From assembly GCA_914767715.1 (NCBI GenBank), contig OU612072.1, forward strand, positions 5,580,001-5,644,000: a DNA stretch of 64,000 nucleotides, written 5' to 3'. Source of the DNA: Membranipora membranacea. Lineage: Eukaryota > Bryozoa > Gymnolaemata > Cheilostomatida > Membraniporidae. This document shows, in pieces, positions 37,837-48,799 of the stretch. The notes beneath the pieces are model-generated. The model did no database searches. It was not told the DNA's origin and saw nothing but the letters and a program-made list of their open reading frames with translations. The position numbers were made by a program, and so were the translations under genes. Each line of letters starts with the position of its first letter. Position 1 is the first letter of the stretch.

Positions 37837-39288
37837 GAGTTCATTTGTGTGTGTAGTCGTCCTATTCCTATACTCACCAAAAAACCCTGCATGTGTTGTG
37901 ATGTCAGTTCTAAGTATGTTACAGTGGATTTATATTGAATCAGATTCGGTTTGAACAAAGTCACATTCTGGTCTATTGATGCATGCAAGTCCATGTGGCC
38001 ACGTTTGAGATCACAACCTGATAGTTTTGGCAGTCTGAATTTAGCAACCGGATGATCAGTTTTGCATATAATTGGTGTTGTTACATTCACGTTACCGACA
38101 AAACTTAGTAGGGTCATACAAATATCTAAGATGATAAAAACAAGTCCAGATGTTAGTCTATATTTGGAAATTTTTGTCCCAGTCATTGTTTTCTTTGACA
38201 CATACTGTGGCGTGTCATTTGAAAATCCAGTGGTCACATTCCTATTGTCATAGTCAATGTCATCAATCACATCAATGGCACATGTGTCAAATATGCGATT
38301 GTCAAACTCCTCATAATGCCTATTATTTGTATTTTCAGATGGTTGATTAATACCTGGATCTGGAGGCTCCTGAGGGACCTGAGAATTGGCCATAGTGTGT
38401 GTACCACGACCTCCTCTGCCTCTGCCTCTACCACGGGCGTGTTCTGTAAATTGATTATAATCTCTAATATTACCATGTTGACTGGTTTTCACATTTTCAC
38501 CTGATTGTTGCTGGATGGATTTGGCAGTAAATTTGAGACCAAACTTTACCCAATCTTTCTTTCCTGAATTATTTGAATTACTGCTTGCTGATGGATAACT
38601 CTTACCTGGGCTTGATGTTTGTTCAACATTCAGCTGTGTCTGTGTCCTCATGTTTGTGTTTATTACTGGTGCTGTAGCCATCCATCCCATTGTCGTCCAT
38701 GATCTCTCATTTGCCATTTTTGTCATCATCTGTTTCCCCATCTCCTCAATTTGCTTGGTCACCTGCTCAGTGAGCTGTTCCATTAGCTGTTTTTGTTGAG
38801 CAGCAAATGTCATTGTTAACTGCACAAGGTCCTCCTTCCACGCTTCCTCTTGGGCTTGCATATCCTGCCTGATAGCTCCCAAGCCATCATTTATTTGTTG
38901 CAGAGCCTCGTCTACTGGCTCCTCTTCCTCGTTCTCGGGGGTGCGGTCGACCTGCTCGCCACCGTCTTTTTCATTGCGGTCGACCTCCTCGCCACCGTCT
39001 TTTTCATTGCGGTCGACCTCCTCGCCACCGTCTTTTTCGTTGCAGTTGACCTCCTTGCCACCGTCTTTTTCGTTGCGTTTGACCTCCTTGCCACCGTCTT
39101 TTTTTTTCGGTCGACCTACTCGCCACCGTCTTTTTCGTTGCGGTCGACCTCCTCGCCACCGTCTTTTTCATTGCGGTTGACCTCCTCGCCACCGTCATAT
39201 TCATTCGGTCGACCTCCTCGCCACCGTCTTTTTCATTGCGGTTGACCTCCTCGCCACCGTCATTTTCGTTGAGATTTCCAGGATTCAT
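37833..39288 (-). pseudogene. Gag-like region with VNTR, running into a glycoprotein-like segment
   Basis: An ATG at 39288 lies 15 bases after the primer site and reads MNPGNLNENDGGEEVN into an 11-residue repeat (NEKDGGEEVDR). Two repeat units of 32 instead of 33 bp throw the frame. After the VNTR (38942 down) the frame is open to 37833: acidic stretch, coiled coil (QAQEEAWKEDLVQL, KQLMEQLTEQV), RGRGRGRGGRG nucleic-acid-binding box, then a hydrophobic segment (LVFIILDICMTLLSFVG) followed by sequons NVTT and NVTL as in a signal peptide or anchor plus ectodomain. It stops at TGA 37833-37835. No capsid domain or zinc knuckle is visible. Confidence 0.6.
38943..39270. repeat. 33-bp coding minisatellite in gag, 10 units
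   Basis: Units read GGTCGACCTCCTCGCCACCG plus TCTTTTTCATTGC on the plus strand. Two units are 32 bp (39075-39106 and 39173-39204), both at or beside the T-run/ATT join, so the net frame change across the array is -2. Confidence 0.97.
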
Positions 39289-39303
39289 TGTCTTAACTTT
39301 CAA

Positions 39304-39321
39304 ATCCCACTTCTGACACCA
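39304..39321 (-). promoter_or_regulatory. Primer binding site complementary to tRNA-Leu
   Basis: The minus strand reads TGGTGTCAGAAGTGGGAT, the complement of a 3' end ...ATCCCACTTCTGACA plus CCA. That matches the 3' end of metazoan tRNA-Leu(CAA) as I recall it. It lies two bases from the LTR edge, as expected for minus-strand priming. Confidence 0.85.
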
Positions 39322-39323
39322 GA

Positions 39324-39460
39324 TGTAAGGGTGCGCTGTCCTTACAAGTTGTGGTGGGTATTTGTGATCACTTAGAAGTACTACGCTACTTCGTTGCAAC
39401 TTATTATCTGGTTTATTTGATAGTAAAACTTCTTATATATATATGAGACATAAAATATCT
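39324..39460 (-). mobile_element. 5' LTR, inner part (R-U5) of the gypsy-like element
   Basis: On the minus strand a TATA-like TATATATATAAG (about 39432-39443) is followed by AATAAA (about 39414-39420) and the sequence ends ...CCCTTACA beside the primer site. The upstream U3 limit is not visible, and the LINE tail begins nearby. No matching 3' LTR was found below 36151, so the element is 3'-truncated. Confidence 0.6.
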
Positions 39461-39720
39461 AAACCAATAGTAATACAGCAGTTCATATGATGGTAACAAA
39501 ATGTAATCAGGATACAGCGAGCAAATGAATATTCAATCAATTAATTTCGATGACAGCACAATCAGTCATGAATCTTGGCACATTCTTAACATGATATATA
39601 CTTTTTATTGGCATCAAAAGTCATCTCATTCGAAATGTTTTGCACTCAGTGCCAGAAAACAATTTTTTTTATAACAAAAAAAGAGAAACAGAAGGGAAAT
39701 AATATCATCAATGATGTTGG

Positions 39721-42465
39721 TCAAGTCGATAATATATGGTTGAAAAGTAAAGTTTTGAATGAACTGAACTTCTCTTTAGATCTCAAATGTAACGGTAAAG
39801 AATTGTATGTAGCAGAAACTTTGTATCTTAGATTGTCTGTATGATATAAAAGTAAATGTTTATCACGAAAATTGAACTTGGTAGTGTTTTTAAATCCTCT
39901 ATATATAAATGGTGGTGTTAAAAAATTGTTTATCTTATGCGCAAAAAGTGAAGTGAAATAACAAACAAGCTTAGGAAGAGGTAGGAGTTGTAATGATTGT
40001 GTAATGGATTCGGTTGAAATGAGATAATACGGGATGTAATGCACATTGGCGATAATGCGTAAAGCCCGTTTTTGCAACAAAAATGATCTATTGAGGGCAT
40101 TATTGCAGGACAAGTTGCCAATGATATGGATACCATTTATAAGGTGACAATAGATAAACTGGAAGTAAAATGTGCGGGCACTTGCTATATCCAAGAAGTA
40201 TCTCAAATTTTGAAGTAGGTAAACATTCCGTTGTACCTTTTTATATACATACTCTAGATGATCCTGCCATGAAAGCGAGTCATTCAACACAAAACCCAGA
40301 AGCCTTGTAGTTCTCTGTCTGTTTAGTTTTTCATGCCCTATGTACAGTTCCAGGTCATAAAGCGGATCTGAGATATTAAGTAGCATGTAATGAGATTTCT
40401 GAACATTTATAACCATCCGGTTACGATTGCACCAATCCAAAATGCCACTTAAATCTTCAGATGCCTTTGCCTTTAGTTGCTGAAGGTTTTTATTAGATGA
40501 CAGGAACACTGTATCATCAGCATATGCATATGATGATGAGTCTGATTTTGATGAAGTTAATAAATCATTTATGAAGATGAGAAACAAAGTTGGTGCTAGG
40601 ATTGAACCTTGAGGGACCCCTATTGTGATAGGCAATCTACAAGATTCAATATTATTGAGTTTAACAAACTGCCTTCTGTCTGTCAGAAAGGTGTCAAGAA
40701 GTTTTAACATATTTCCTCCGATGCCGCAAGCCTTCAACTTATTGTGTAGTAAAACATGGGATACACAGTCAAATGCCTTTTTAAAATCCAGAAAAAGTAA
40801 TGTCATAACATTTCCATTAATTTTCTCCACCAAAGAGTCTGAAATAATTTTAAATAAACTGTCTGAACAAGAATGGCCTTTTCTAAATCCACATTGAAGC
40901 TCATGGATGATTTTGTTCTTAGTGAGATATTCTTGCAGATGGTTATTTATGTGTTTCTCAAATATTTTTGAAAGAACAGGCAAGACTGAAATTGGCCTAT
41001 AATCTGATGGGTTATTTATATCCCCAGATTTATGTATTGGTGAAACTCGAGCTAGTTTCCATGTTGAAGGGAACTGTCCTTTGCTTAAAACCCTGTTAAA
41101 CATATCGGTGACAATATCCACAATATAAGGCCAAACAAGCTTCAACATCTTCACTGTAATTCTGTCAGGTCCTGTACTTTTACTATCAGGAATGTGGAAC
41201 AATATTCTTGTACATGTGAAAGGGGTGAATTGTGGTATGTCTGTCAAATTATGTTTGGATACGGGAAATGTCATCTCATCTGTTACAACAAGGTTTTTTG
41301 TGATTGATTTTGCAATGGATGTGAAATGGCTGTTAAATTGATCTGCACTCAAATTTGTCGCAGGGAAAGTCTCCTTCTTTTTATTCTTTATTACATCCCA
41401 AACAGGTTTTGTATTACCTTTAGACTCTTTAATAGTATTAGAAATAGCTCTTTTCTTCTTTTGTCTGATCATATTAGTGACATAATTTCGCTGTTTTTTA
41501 TATCCTTCCCAATCACCTTTTTGTTTGAGTTGATCTCTGATTTTGATGTTCATTTTTACCTCATCATCCAACGATTTTGGAAGATTATGCGTTCTTACAA
41601 AACGAGTCTTCTCAAACACGAGTTTTGATATAAGATGATTCAAATGGCTATAGAACTTCTCAAACATTGAGTCTATTGATCTTTCATACAGTACATAACC
41701 AAAATTTTCCCTTGAGAATGTGTTAAAAATGTTTTCAGGTGTTGCAAATGAATAATCCAAAAATGTTACCTTACATCTTTGTTTAGATATTTTAACATTT
41801 CTATCAATCTCTCTTGAAGCTACTATCATGAAATGATCACTCAGTGAATATTTGATGACACCAGATTTAGCAATATTGTCACTTTTACTTGAATAGATGT
41901 GGTCAATTAGTGTCCTTGATGAATTAGTTATGCGAGTGGGTTCAGATATAAGTTGATTCAACAGTAGTGGAGAGGTAACATTATCTAACCACCTGTTTTT
42001 CGAAGTTGGATTCAGCAAATCAATATTGAAATCACCAAATATTATAATTTCATCGTTCAAACCATAACAACGCTCGACAAACTCTGAAAAGTCTGTGTTC
42101 CATGATGCTTTTGATTGGGGAGGTCTATATAAGTATGTGACCAAAAAACTCTTTTGGCTTCTGGGTCTGACCTTGACTGTTATACTCTCATCCATGTAAA
42201 GATCTAAATTTTCCAGATGTTCAATGACCAGTGAATCATGGACATAGCAGAGTAATCCCCCACCATTGTTACAGAGCCTATCCCTTCTTATCATCGTATA
42301 TCCTGGTACCTCATATAGGCAGCTGTCATCATTTTCATTCAAAAATGTTTCAGCCAAACACAGTATACTAAATTTGTGATCACTAAGAATTAAACGAACC
42401 TCTTCCAGTTTGCTTGCCAATCCACGGATATTAAGATATGCGCTATAAAAATTCATTGCCATCAT
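39721..42465 (-). CDS. LINE ORF2: AP endonuclease and reverse transcriptase
   Basis: 914 codons with no stop. The N-terminal third is an APE-type endonuclease that nicks target DNA: NIRGLASK, LAETFL, FGDFNIDLL, LIDHIYS and LSDHFMIVA carry the expected Asn, Glu, Asp and His residues. The middle is a reverse transcriptase: GPDRITVKMLK, VSPIHKSGD, YRPISVLPVLSKIFEK, LLFLDFKKAFDCVSH, GVPQGSILAPTLF, and the catalytic YADD (SYAYADDTVFLSS). The thumb-like tail follows (RLLGFVLND, LQKRALRII). All catalytic motifs are present, so it could be active in target-primed reverse transcription. Subfamily is not certain; CR1/L2/Jockey-like fits best. Confidence 0.95.
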   Translation of the reverse strand: MMAMNFYSAYLNIRGLASKLEEVRLILSDHKFSILCLAETFLNENDDSCLYEVPGYTMIRRDRLCNNGGGLLCYVHDSLVIEHLENLDLYMDESITVKVRPRSQKSFLVTYLYRPPQSKASWNTDFSEFVERCYGLNDEIIIFGDFNIDLLNPTSKNRWLDNVTSPLLLNQLISEPTRITNSSRTLIDHIYSSKSDNIAKSGVIKYSLSDHFMIVASREIDRNVKISKQRCKVTFLDYSFATPENIFNTFSRENFGYVLYERSIDSMFEKFYSHLNHLISKLVFEKTRFVRTHNLPKSLDDEVKMNIKIRDQLKQKGDWEGYKKQRNYVTNMIRQKKKRAISNTIKESKGNTKPVWDVIKNKKKETFPATNLSADQFNSHFTSIAKSITKNLVVTDEMTFPVSKHNLTDIPQFTPFTCTRILFHIPDSKSTGPDRITVKMLKLVWPYIVDIVTDMFNRVLSKGQFPSTWKLARVSPIHKSGDINNPSDYRPISVLPVLSKIFEKHINNHLQEYLTKNKIIHELQCGFRKGHSCSDSLFKIISDSLVEKINGNVMTLLFLDFKKAFDCVSHVLLHNKLKACGIGGNMLKLLDTFLTDRRQFVKLNNIESCRLPITIGVPQGSILAPTLFLIFINDLLTSSKSDSSSYAYADDTVFLSSNKNLQQLKAKASEDLSGILDWCNRNRMVINVQKSHYMLLNISDPLYDLELYIGHEKLNRQRTTRLLGFVLNDSLSWQDHLEYVYKKVQRNVYLLQNLRYFLDIASARTFYFQFIYCHLINGIHIIGNLSCNNALNRSFLLQKRALRIIANVHYIPYYLISTESITQSLQLLPLPKLVCYFTSLFAHKINNFLTPPFIYRGFKNTTKFNFRDKHLLLYHTDNLRYKVSATYNSLPLHLRSKEKFSSFKTLLFNHILST

Positions 42466-42561
42466 AGAAGTTTTTCAAAATGGCATTTAAGTTTAAGTGA
42501 GTCTAAAATCATACCTTGACTGAGGACCTTGTTGTATTGGTCCTGAGTGTCAAACTTTACT

Positions 42562-43764
42562 TTAAAGATGCGCATTTTCTTTTCCCCTTTGTAAATCCTT
42601 ATAGCTGAAATTCTGTGATATCTCTTTTATTACAAGTTCATCATCAGCATCGATAGGAATGCCTCTCAGCATACCAGTGTTGACTTTTGCTGATTCTGGA
42701 TTGATTGTCTTTCTTACTTGCGAATTTTCAAATAGTAATGTATTCCAAGTGTTTATCAACTTGGTCACTGTCTTTTCATCGCGAAGGTGCAGCATAATTT
42801 TTGGAGATTCTGTCTTGAAATTGTAGGTCGTTATGTTTTCTATGATTGTTGGGCCGAATTCACGGTTAATCTCACGTCTGATGTTGTCTTGATTATAGTT
42901 TTGGTAGGTTTTTGATGACTTGTTGATACTTATTACGATGCAGTGCTTGGGGTTGAAGTTGTTTGGACGAGCTGTTTTTGTAATAGAGGGCATGTGATCT
43001 GGTGTGTTGGATGTAGTTGCCGGTGAACTTGGTGTTGGTGTGTTTTGATGTGTTGTTGATGAAGGAATATTTCTGTGGAGTTGTCTACTGCTGCTTGCAA
43101 CTGATGACCATTGTTGTGTGGTGTTAAGAGTTTGAGTTGGAAGATATGTTTGTTGTACGGTATTTTTGGAATTTGATGGACATTCCTTTGTACTAGGGCT
43201 CTCAGAAAAAGCACTAGTAATTTTATCCAATTTAACCTGCATGCTGTCCATCTTCTCCTGCATGCTGTCCATCTTCTCCATCATAATAGAAAGCACGCCA
43301 TGTAGAGTTCTGCATGACGCACATTCGGGACTCTCCCCACAATCTCTGTCCCTGGAATGACTGGGAGCGCTGTCGACGAATGGAGCAGAAGTCTCCATTG
43401 TCTCAGACAGGGAACACTGAGAAGACTCTGGCAGTGAAACTGTAGATCCCCCTAGAGCACCTTGTGTGCTTTGTTGTTGAGTTGTGCTGCTGTTGGCATT
43501 GGTTTGTTTACTTTTTAACGATTCCATTGCATTTGAGCATGAGGAACGGACTTTCTCGTTTAAATTGGCAATTGTTTCTGGCTGTAATTCACCTACCAGC
43601 TTAGAGTAGTCACTTATAAACACATCCACATCTTTGATAGCATTCACCAGTATTCTAGAGGTGGTATGGTAAAAGTTTGCAGTATAAAGGCGTCTATCCG
43701 ATTTCTTCTTGTTTTTAACGGTGAATATGGTGGCTGTTGTGTTTTTGTCCTTATCTGTATTCAT
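42562..43764 (-). CDS. LINE ORF1 nucleic-acid-binding protein, frameshifted at its C-terminus
   Basis: 400 codons. Residues ~155-190 hold a short coiled-coil repeat (MEKMDSMQEKMDSMQVK), preceded by a Cys-containing ECASCRTL and followed by a Ser/Thr/Gln-rich linker. The C-terminal ~130 residues (HCIVISINKSSKTY, PKIMLHLRDEKTVTKLIN, GMLRGIPIDADDELV) resemble the RRM-like and following domain of CR1/L2-type ORF1 proteins. The frame ends KENAHL at 42562, but another frame continues with MRIFKVKFDTQDQYNKVL and stops exactly at the ORF2 ATG, so a one-base shift near 42575-42595 has cut off about 35 residues. Confidence 0.85.
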   Translation of the reverse strand: MNTDKDKNTTATIFTVKNKKKSDRRLYTANFYHTTSRILVNAIKDVDVFISDYSKLVGELQPETIANLNEKVRSSCSNAMESLKSKQTNANSSTTQQQSTQGALGGSTVSLPESSQCSLSETMETSAPFVDSAPSHSRDRDCGESPECASCRTLHGVLSIMMEKMDSMQEKMDSMQVKLDKITSAFSESPSTKECPSNSKNTVQQTYLPTQTLNTTQQWSSVASSSRQLHRNIPSSTTHQNTPTPSSPATTSNTPDHMPSITKTARPNNFNPKHCIVISINKSSKTYQNYNQDNIRREINREFGPTIIENITTYNFKTESPKIMLHLRDEKTVTKLINTWNTLLFENSQVRKTINPESAKVNTGMLRGIPIDADDELVIKEISQNFSYKDLQRGKENAHL

Positions 43765-43997
43765 TTTCCTAGTTACATAAAGATATTGCTCCTGAATGGA
43801 TGTTTGAAATATAGATCTGACAAGCTCAAAAACAGCTGTGCTGCAGTCAACGACAATTTGGATGTTTCCCGGATTACCTTTTATGGTGATAGACTCATCA
43901 GTGGTAGTAGAGTCATATTAATGATGATGATATGAATTTGTCTATTCACATCTGATGTCATCCTTACACAGCTGTCAAGGGCAAGGCTATCAAGTAT

Positions 43998-45689
43998 GTG
44001 AGTTTTATCAAGTCAAATCAACCCAATGCATATCAACGCTTGTGGGATAAACTGTTGCGTATTTATGAAGATGAAAGTTACTCTGTTCAATTCTGCCTGG
44101 ACCAACTCCAGAGGCTAAGGAAGGTTAAAGAAGATGATTATTCCGGTTTTGTTGAGTTTGTTAATCAGATAGAGTGTGTATTTTGCCAGTTAGGTGATAT
44201 TGAGCAAGTTGATTATATAACTTTACATGAAGTAGACAACCTCTCTGACCTCTTACCCTCCAATCTCCAATTGGAATGGTTAGACGTTCATTGTAAACTA
44301 TCAGGCCAATCTAGGGTTAGACCATTTTCTTCCTTCATGCTATTTTTGGAAGACAAACGTGATGCCGCACTTAGAAGGAGTGAGCGCATTGCTCTAAAAT
44401 CTGACGCAAGCAGTTCTACGAGGCCTAAGACTAGTAAAAATTTCCATGGGTATTCAGAGGAAACCCCTGACTTGAGTATTGATACTGCTATGAGTAATAC
44501 TGCTAATACTGTTACCTCTGATGAGTTTTTGTTTTGTGCTATCCACAAGTCAAACAAAACACATGATACAGCATCATGTAGAGGTTTCAAATCTATGACT
44601 AGACGAAGTAGGATCGAGGCTCTTAGAAAGGCTGGCTTGTGTTTTAGGTGTTTTGGTAGGCATATGAGGAATGATTGCTCTGCTAAGGATCCTTGTGATT
44701 TTTGTAAGGGCACTGATCATAATTCTCTTATGTGTAGAAAGCCTAGTGCAGGCAGTAATCAGTCTAGATCTGAATCTAACAAAACTTCTCAAAACTGTGC
44801 ATCAGCTAAAGTTTCCCCTGTAAGTAAAGTAAGTAAGTCATCCATCACTACAGAAGGTAACAATACTAAGCGTGATCCTGCTTCCATCTATGCTCTGAAT
44901 GAATTTCAAGCACCAGACAGTTCAAACCAGGTACTTATCTTCTTTGATGGAGGTTCTGACTTGTCTTACATCACTCACTCTGCTGCAAATAGGATTAATA
45001 CAAGAAAGCTGAAGCGTGTACCTCTGAACATCCTGACTATAGGAGGCACTGATACACAGTATAACACCTGCCAGCACAAAGTTCATGTTAGAGACACAGA
45101 TGGAGAGCTGCGGCGAGTACGAGCTTTTGGAATGGATACTATTACTGGACCGGTCAGTCCCCCGGATCTGGACACTCTCACTAAGCTGTTTCCAGGTCAG
45201 AAGTTGGACTCACTGAAACAAGATTCAACCAAGGTAGATATTCTTCTGGGCAACGACCACCTGGGGCTGCATCCCGAGGAGATTTTAGCTAAAGCAGGAG
45301 ATAATCTGAGGTTTCTGGAAGGGCCTCTCGGACGAACTGTACAAGGAGTACATCCTGAACTGACAGCATGCACAACACTACTGATAGACACCAGCAACAC
45401 CCACATCATTTTCTCTCGGTGCAATTCTCTGTTTACCATTCCCCATGATGAGTTTTACAATCCTCCTTCAAACTGCATGACAGCCAGGAATGATGAGATC
45501 GCTTACAACTTCATCATTGGAGATGAGCTGGGTACAGAGATCACATCTAAGTGTGGTGGCTGCAGATGTTCCAAATGTCCAATTGTCAAGCATTCATTCT
45601 CATTCACTGAGGAACAACAGCTTGATCTCATCAGACAGAACCCAACCTATGATAAAGAGAATAAGCGCTGGATCACCAAGTATCCGTGA
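43998..45689 (+). pseudogene. BEL/Pao Gag-protease, 5'-truncated
   Basis: 563 codons. Gag core (LWDKLLRIYEDE, QLQRLRKVKEDDYSGFVEFV) is followed by two zinc knuckles: CFRC...H...C (residues 215-227) and CDFC...H...C (233-246), both CX2CX4HX4C. The protease follows: FFDGGSDLSYI (active Asp 317, DGGS in place of DTGA) and VDILLGNDHLG. A Cys cluster CGGCRCSKC precedes the pol junction, typical of Pao elements. It ends KYP and then TGA where a Trp is expected, followed in frame by VKDP. The N-terminus, 5' LTR and primer site are missing. Confidence 0.9.
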
Positions 45690-46781
45690 GTGAAGGATCC
45701 TCATCTTTTGCCAAACAACTACTGCTCTGCGTTAGCCACGCTGAAAAACACAGAGCGTACTCTGAGGAAAGACCAAGCATGGTCTAAGATCTACTAAGAT
45801 CAAATACAGGACATGGTGAATCGGCAGGTATGCAGGAAGCTCACCAAAGCAGATCTACAGCAATGGAATTGCCCAGTCTTCTACATTAGCCACCTAGCCG
45901 TTAAAAACCCTAAATCTCCGTCTACTCCAGTACGTATAGTGTTTAATAGCAGTCAAGTCTTTCAGGGAACATCACTCAATGGATCTCTGGCGAAGGGACC
46001 GGATGCATATCTAAACAACCTTATGGGGATCCTACTCAGATGGAGGGAGAACAAGATTGGGATTACCGCTGATATCCGAAAGATGTATAACAGTATCTTC
46101 ACAGAAGAATTGGAGCAGCACACACACAGATTTCTCTGGAGAGAAATGGAGGATCGAGATCCTGACATCTATGTCATTTTACGAGTGAACATGGGAGATC
46201 GTCCTGCTGGTGCCATTAGTACAGAGGCTCTCTACACGACAGGCGAGTTATTCAGGGCAAAATATCCAGATGTTGCCAAACTACTTCTCAACTCTACCTA
46301 TGTGGATGATGTCATCGACTCGGTGCATGATGTAAGCTCTGCTCTATAATTAGCACAGGATACAAACCTAGTCCTGGAAGAAACTGGATTTAAGATCAAA
46401 CACTGGCAGCTAAGCTATAAATCTGCACCGCGTGTAGATGTCCAATCTCTGCCATCTGAAGCTGGGGAAAATCTGACTAGAGTACTTGGAGTTTGCTGAG
46501 AAACTTCTAAAGAACAAATAGCTTCCAAGTCGCGCTCAACTTCTCAAAGAAAAAAGGTGGAGTTTAGACTGAGCCTAATCTTCTACTCGATTCTATTCCT
46601 ATGTCTCTTCCTAATACTCTCACAAGATGTAAGGTTCTAGAGCAAGTTTTGAAGGTCTTTGACCCGTTGGGACTTTTGTGTCCATTCTTGCTAGCCGCCA
46701 AGTATAACTTGAGAGAAACCTGGACTCAACAAAAACTGAACTCAACTGGTTGCTGTATCTGATCTTCATTACAACAGATGT
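45690..46781 (+). pseudogene. BEL/Pao reverse transcriptase, broken
   Basis: In frame with the upstream region after a Trp-to-stop change: PHLLPNNYCSALATL, TAA at about 45797, then DMVNRQVCRKLTKADL, VRIVFNSSQVFQGTSLNG, GPDAYLNNLMGILLRWRENK and TADIRKMYNSI. The catalytic box is STYVDDVIDSV. A further TAA interrupts at 46347 (SSAL*LAQDTNL), and after about 46500 the frame is lost by indels before RNase H. RNA-dependent DNA synthesis would not be possible from this copy. Confidence 0.9.
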
Positions 46782-47306
46782 GTGAAACCTGAAAAGTCAG
46801 ATGGAAAACCAATGCTGATTGTCTTCTGTGATGGAAGTGAGCTAGCATTCGGAGCAGCTGTATTCATCAGATGGAAGCTGACTAATAGAATGTTGTGGAG
46901 CCGACTGATATTTGCTAAGAATCGTATAGCACCTATCAAAAAGATTAGTATACCACAGATGGAGCTGAACGGCACAGTTATGGCAAAGAGAGCTAAGAAG
47001 GTGATTGACAAAGAAGTGAGATACGACTTTGAGAAGATTGTCTATCTGACAGACTCTGAGATTATACTTTGTATGCTGAACAACGTCTCAACTCGCTTTA
47101 AACTGTGTGAATGTGTGCGTGTTGGAGAGGTGCAAGCTGCCTGCAATGGACAGATGTCTGATTGGCACTGGGTGGAGGGAATGCAGAACATTGCTGATTG
47201 GCTCACAAGACCAAAGTCTCCAGCGGAGATAGGACCAGATTCAATCTGGTATAATGGACCTAACTTCCTCTCTCAACTGATGTCCGACTGGCCTATCAAG
47301 TCTTAA
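46782..47306 (+). pseudogene. BEL/Pao RNase H region
   Basis: 174 codons. FCDGSELAFGAAVFIRW holds the first catalytic Asp, IPQMELNG the Glu and YLTDSEIIL the third acidic residue; ADWLTRP is the fourth-motif region conserved in Pao elements. Frame differs from the preceding RT, and the region ends in a TAA before the integrase. Confidence 0.88.
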
Positions 47307-47426
47307 AGTGAACTGAATCCAGTAGCCTTCCTCCCGGGAGAGAAGGTTCATACTACAACTACATCTGCAAAGTTTCAACCTACACCACTGATAGCTTATG
47401 AGAAATTCAGTTCTCACAACAGACTT

Positions 47427-48799
47427 TTGTGGACCCTAGCGAAAGATATTTCTGCTGTGAAAAGCAGATTTAAGAAGGGATGTGGTATTCAAGTAACTCC
47501 AGCTATCCTTCAACAGGCAAGGGAAGCCATCTTTCGGGACGTTCAATCAATCATGTTGGTTTTGCAAACTAAGTCTAAAGGAAAGTACAAGCTGCTGAAG
47601 CCAGTTATGAATGAGCGTGGGATTTGGGTGATAGGAGGAAGATTATCTGGATACAATCCTTTCAGTTCTGACTCTTCTGACGATCTTCAAACACTATTAC
47701 CTTCTGACCATCCATACACCAGATTAGCTATGGTTGCGGCACATATAGAATGTGGACATAGAGGAAGGGACTCTACTCTCGCCAGATTTCGGTACAAGTT
47801 TTGGACTCCTCAAGGATCAAGTCTCGCTAACTCAGTGAAACTCAGCTGTCAGAAATGTAAGCTCAGGGATCCTACACTATTCAGACAGAAAATGGCAAAA
47901 CTCCCTACAGACAGGTTGAAACCCGCTCCTCCATTCAACAAGGTTATGTTAGACTACTTCGGACCGTTTACAGTCAAGGGTGAAATTCAGAAGAGAACTT
48001 CAGGAAAAGTCTGGGCAGTGTGCTTTACGGATTTATGCTCTCGTGCAGTACATATTGAACCAGTGTATGGCTACGATACACAGGCGTTCATGTATGCACT
48101 CACAAGATTCACCAGTTTACGTGGATGGCCAGAAACCATCTACTCTGATCCTGGTAGTCAGCTTATAGGAGCGCAGCGGGAGCTCACAGAGGCCTGGAAG
48201 AAGATGAGTAGAGAAGGGATTCTAAAGACCTCAGTTATCAAGGGAACGGAATGGATATTTGGAGCTGCAGATAGCCCATGGAGGCAAGGTGCTGTGGAGT
48301 CACTAATCATAACATCCAAGAGAGGCTTCAAGTTTTCACTTGACAACCGAAGAGTGTCGCCATCTGAATTCAACACCATTTGTTATCAGGTAGCTAATAT
48401 GTTAAATGAAAGGCCTATTGGTATTCTCCCTAGTAGTGACTCTGTGATAATCCTTTTGATAATTGTTTACTCTTGGGTAGGTCATTATCAGAAAACCCAG
48501 GTCAGTTGTATGAGACTAAAAGTTATGACAGTTGCCTAGAAAATGAAATCACCCAGAATTTCTGGAAAAGATGGACTGAGCTCTATATACCATCCATTGT
48601 CAAACAGTCAAAGTGGGTAAAATCTACCCCCAACCTCTGTCCTGGTGTCATAGTTCTCATTTCCGATTCTAATTCTCTGAGAGGTCAGTTCACTATCGCT
48701 AAAGTGAAAGCGGTTTTTCCTGGGCCTGATGGAAAGGTCAGGACTGTTTCTGTAGAATACAAAAATTTCAGAAGAGGTGAAGGGTTAAAGTTTTTGTAA
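47427..48799 (+). pseudogene. BEL/Pao integrase, split by a frameshift
   Basis: First part 47427-48539: zinc-binding HHCC (HIECGHRGRDS and then CQKCKLRDP), the core with MLDYFGPF (Asp), IYSDPGSQLIGA (Asp) and WRQGAVESL (Glu of DDE), then NMLNERPIGIL. Around 48460 the frame shifts, and 48473-48799 holds the C-terminal domain: FWKRWTELYIPSIV, SKWVKSTPNL, GVIVLISDSN, GPDGKVRTVSVEYKNF. The 3' LTR is not recognised beyond 48799. Strand transfer function is lost. Confidence 0.9.

Larger units (their letters stand above)
39590..43990 (-). mobile_element. Non-LTR retrotransposon, near full length (CR1/L2/Jockey-like)
   Basis: Two-ORF LINE with a 5' leader of about 220 bp and a 3' tail ending in TTGATGCCAATAAAAAG (about 39598-39616, minus). 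The ORF1 stop and ORF2 start overlap (ATGA near 42463). ORF2 is intact and ORF1 has one frameshift, so the insertion is young. It sits between the gypsy-like LTR and the cut 5' end of the BEL/Pao element. Target duplications were not identified. Confidence 0.92.

Noticed and set aside
38850-39245. 131-codon plus-strand ORF rich in SPPSFSLRST
   Set aside because: Antisense of the gag minisatellite of the gypsy-like element.
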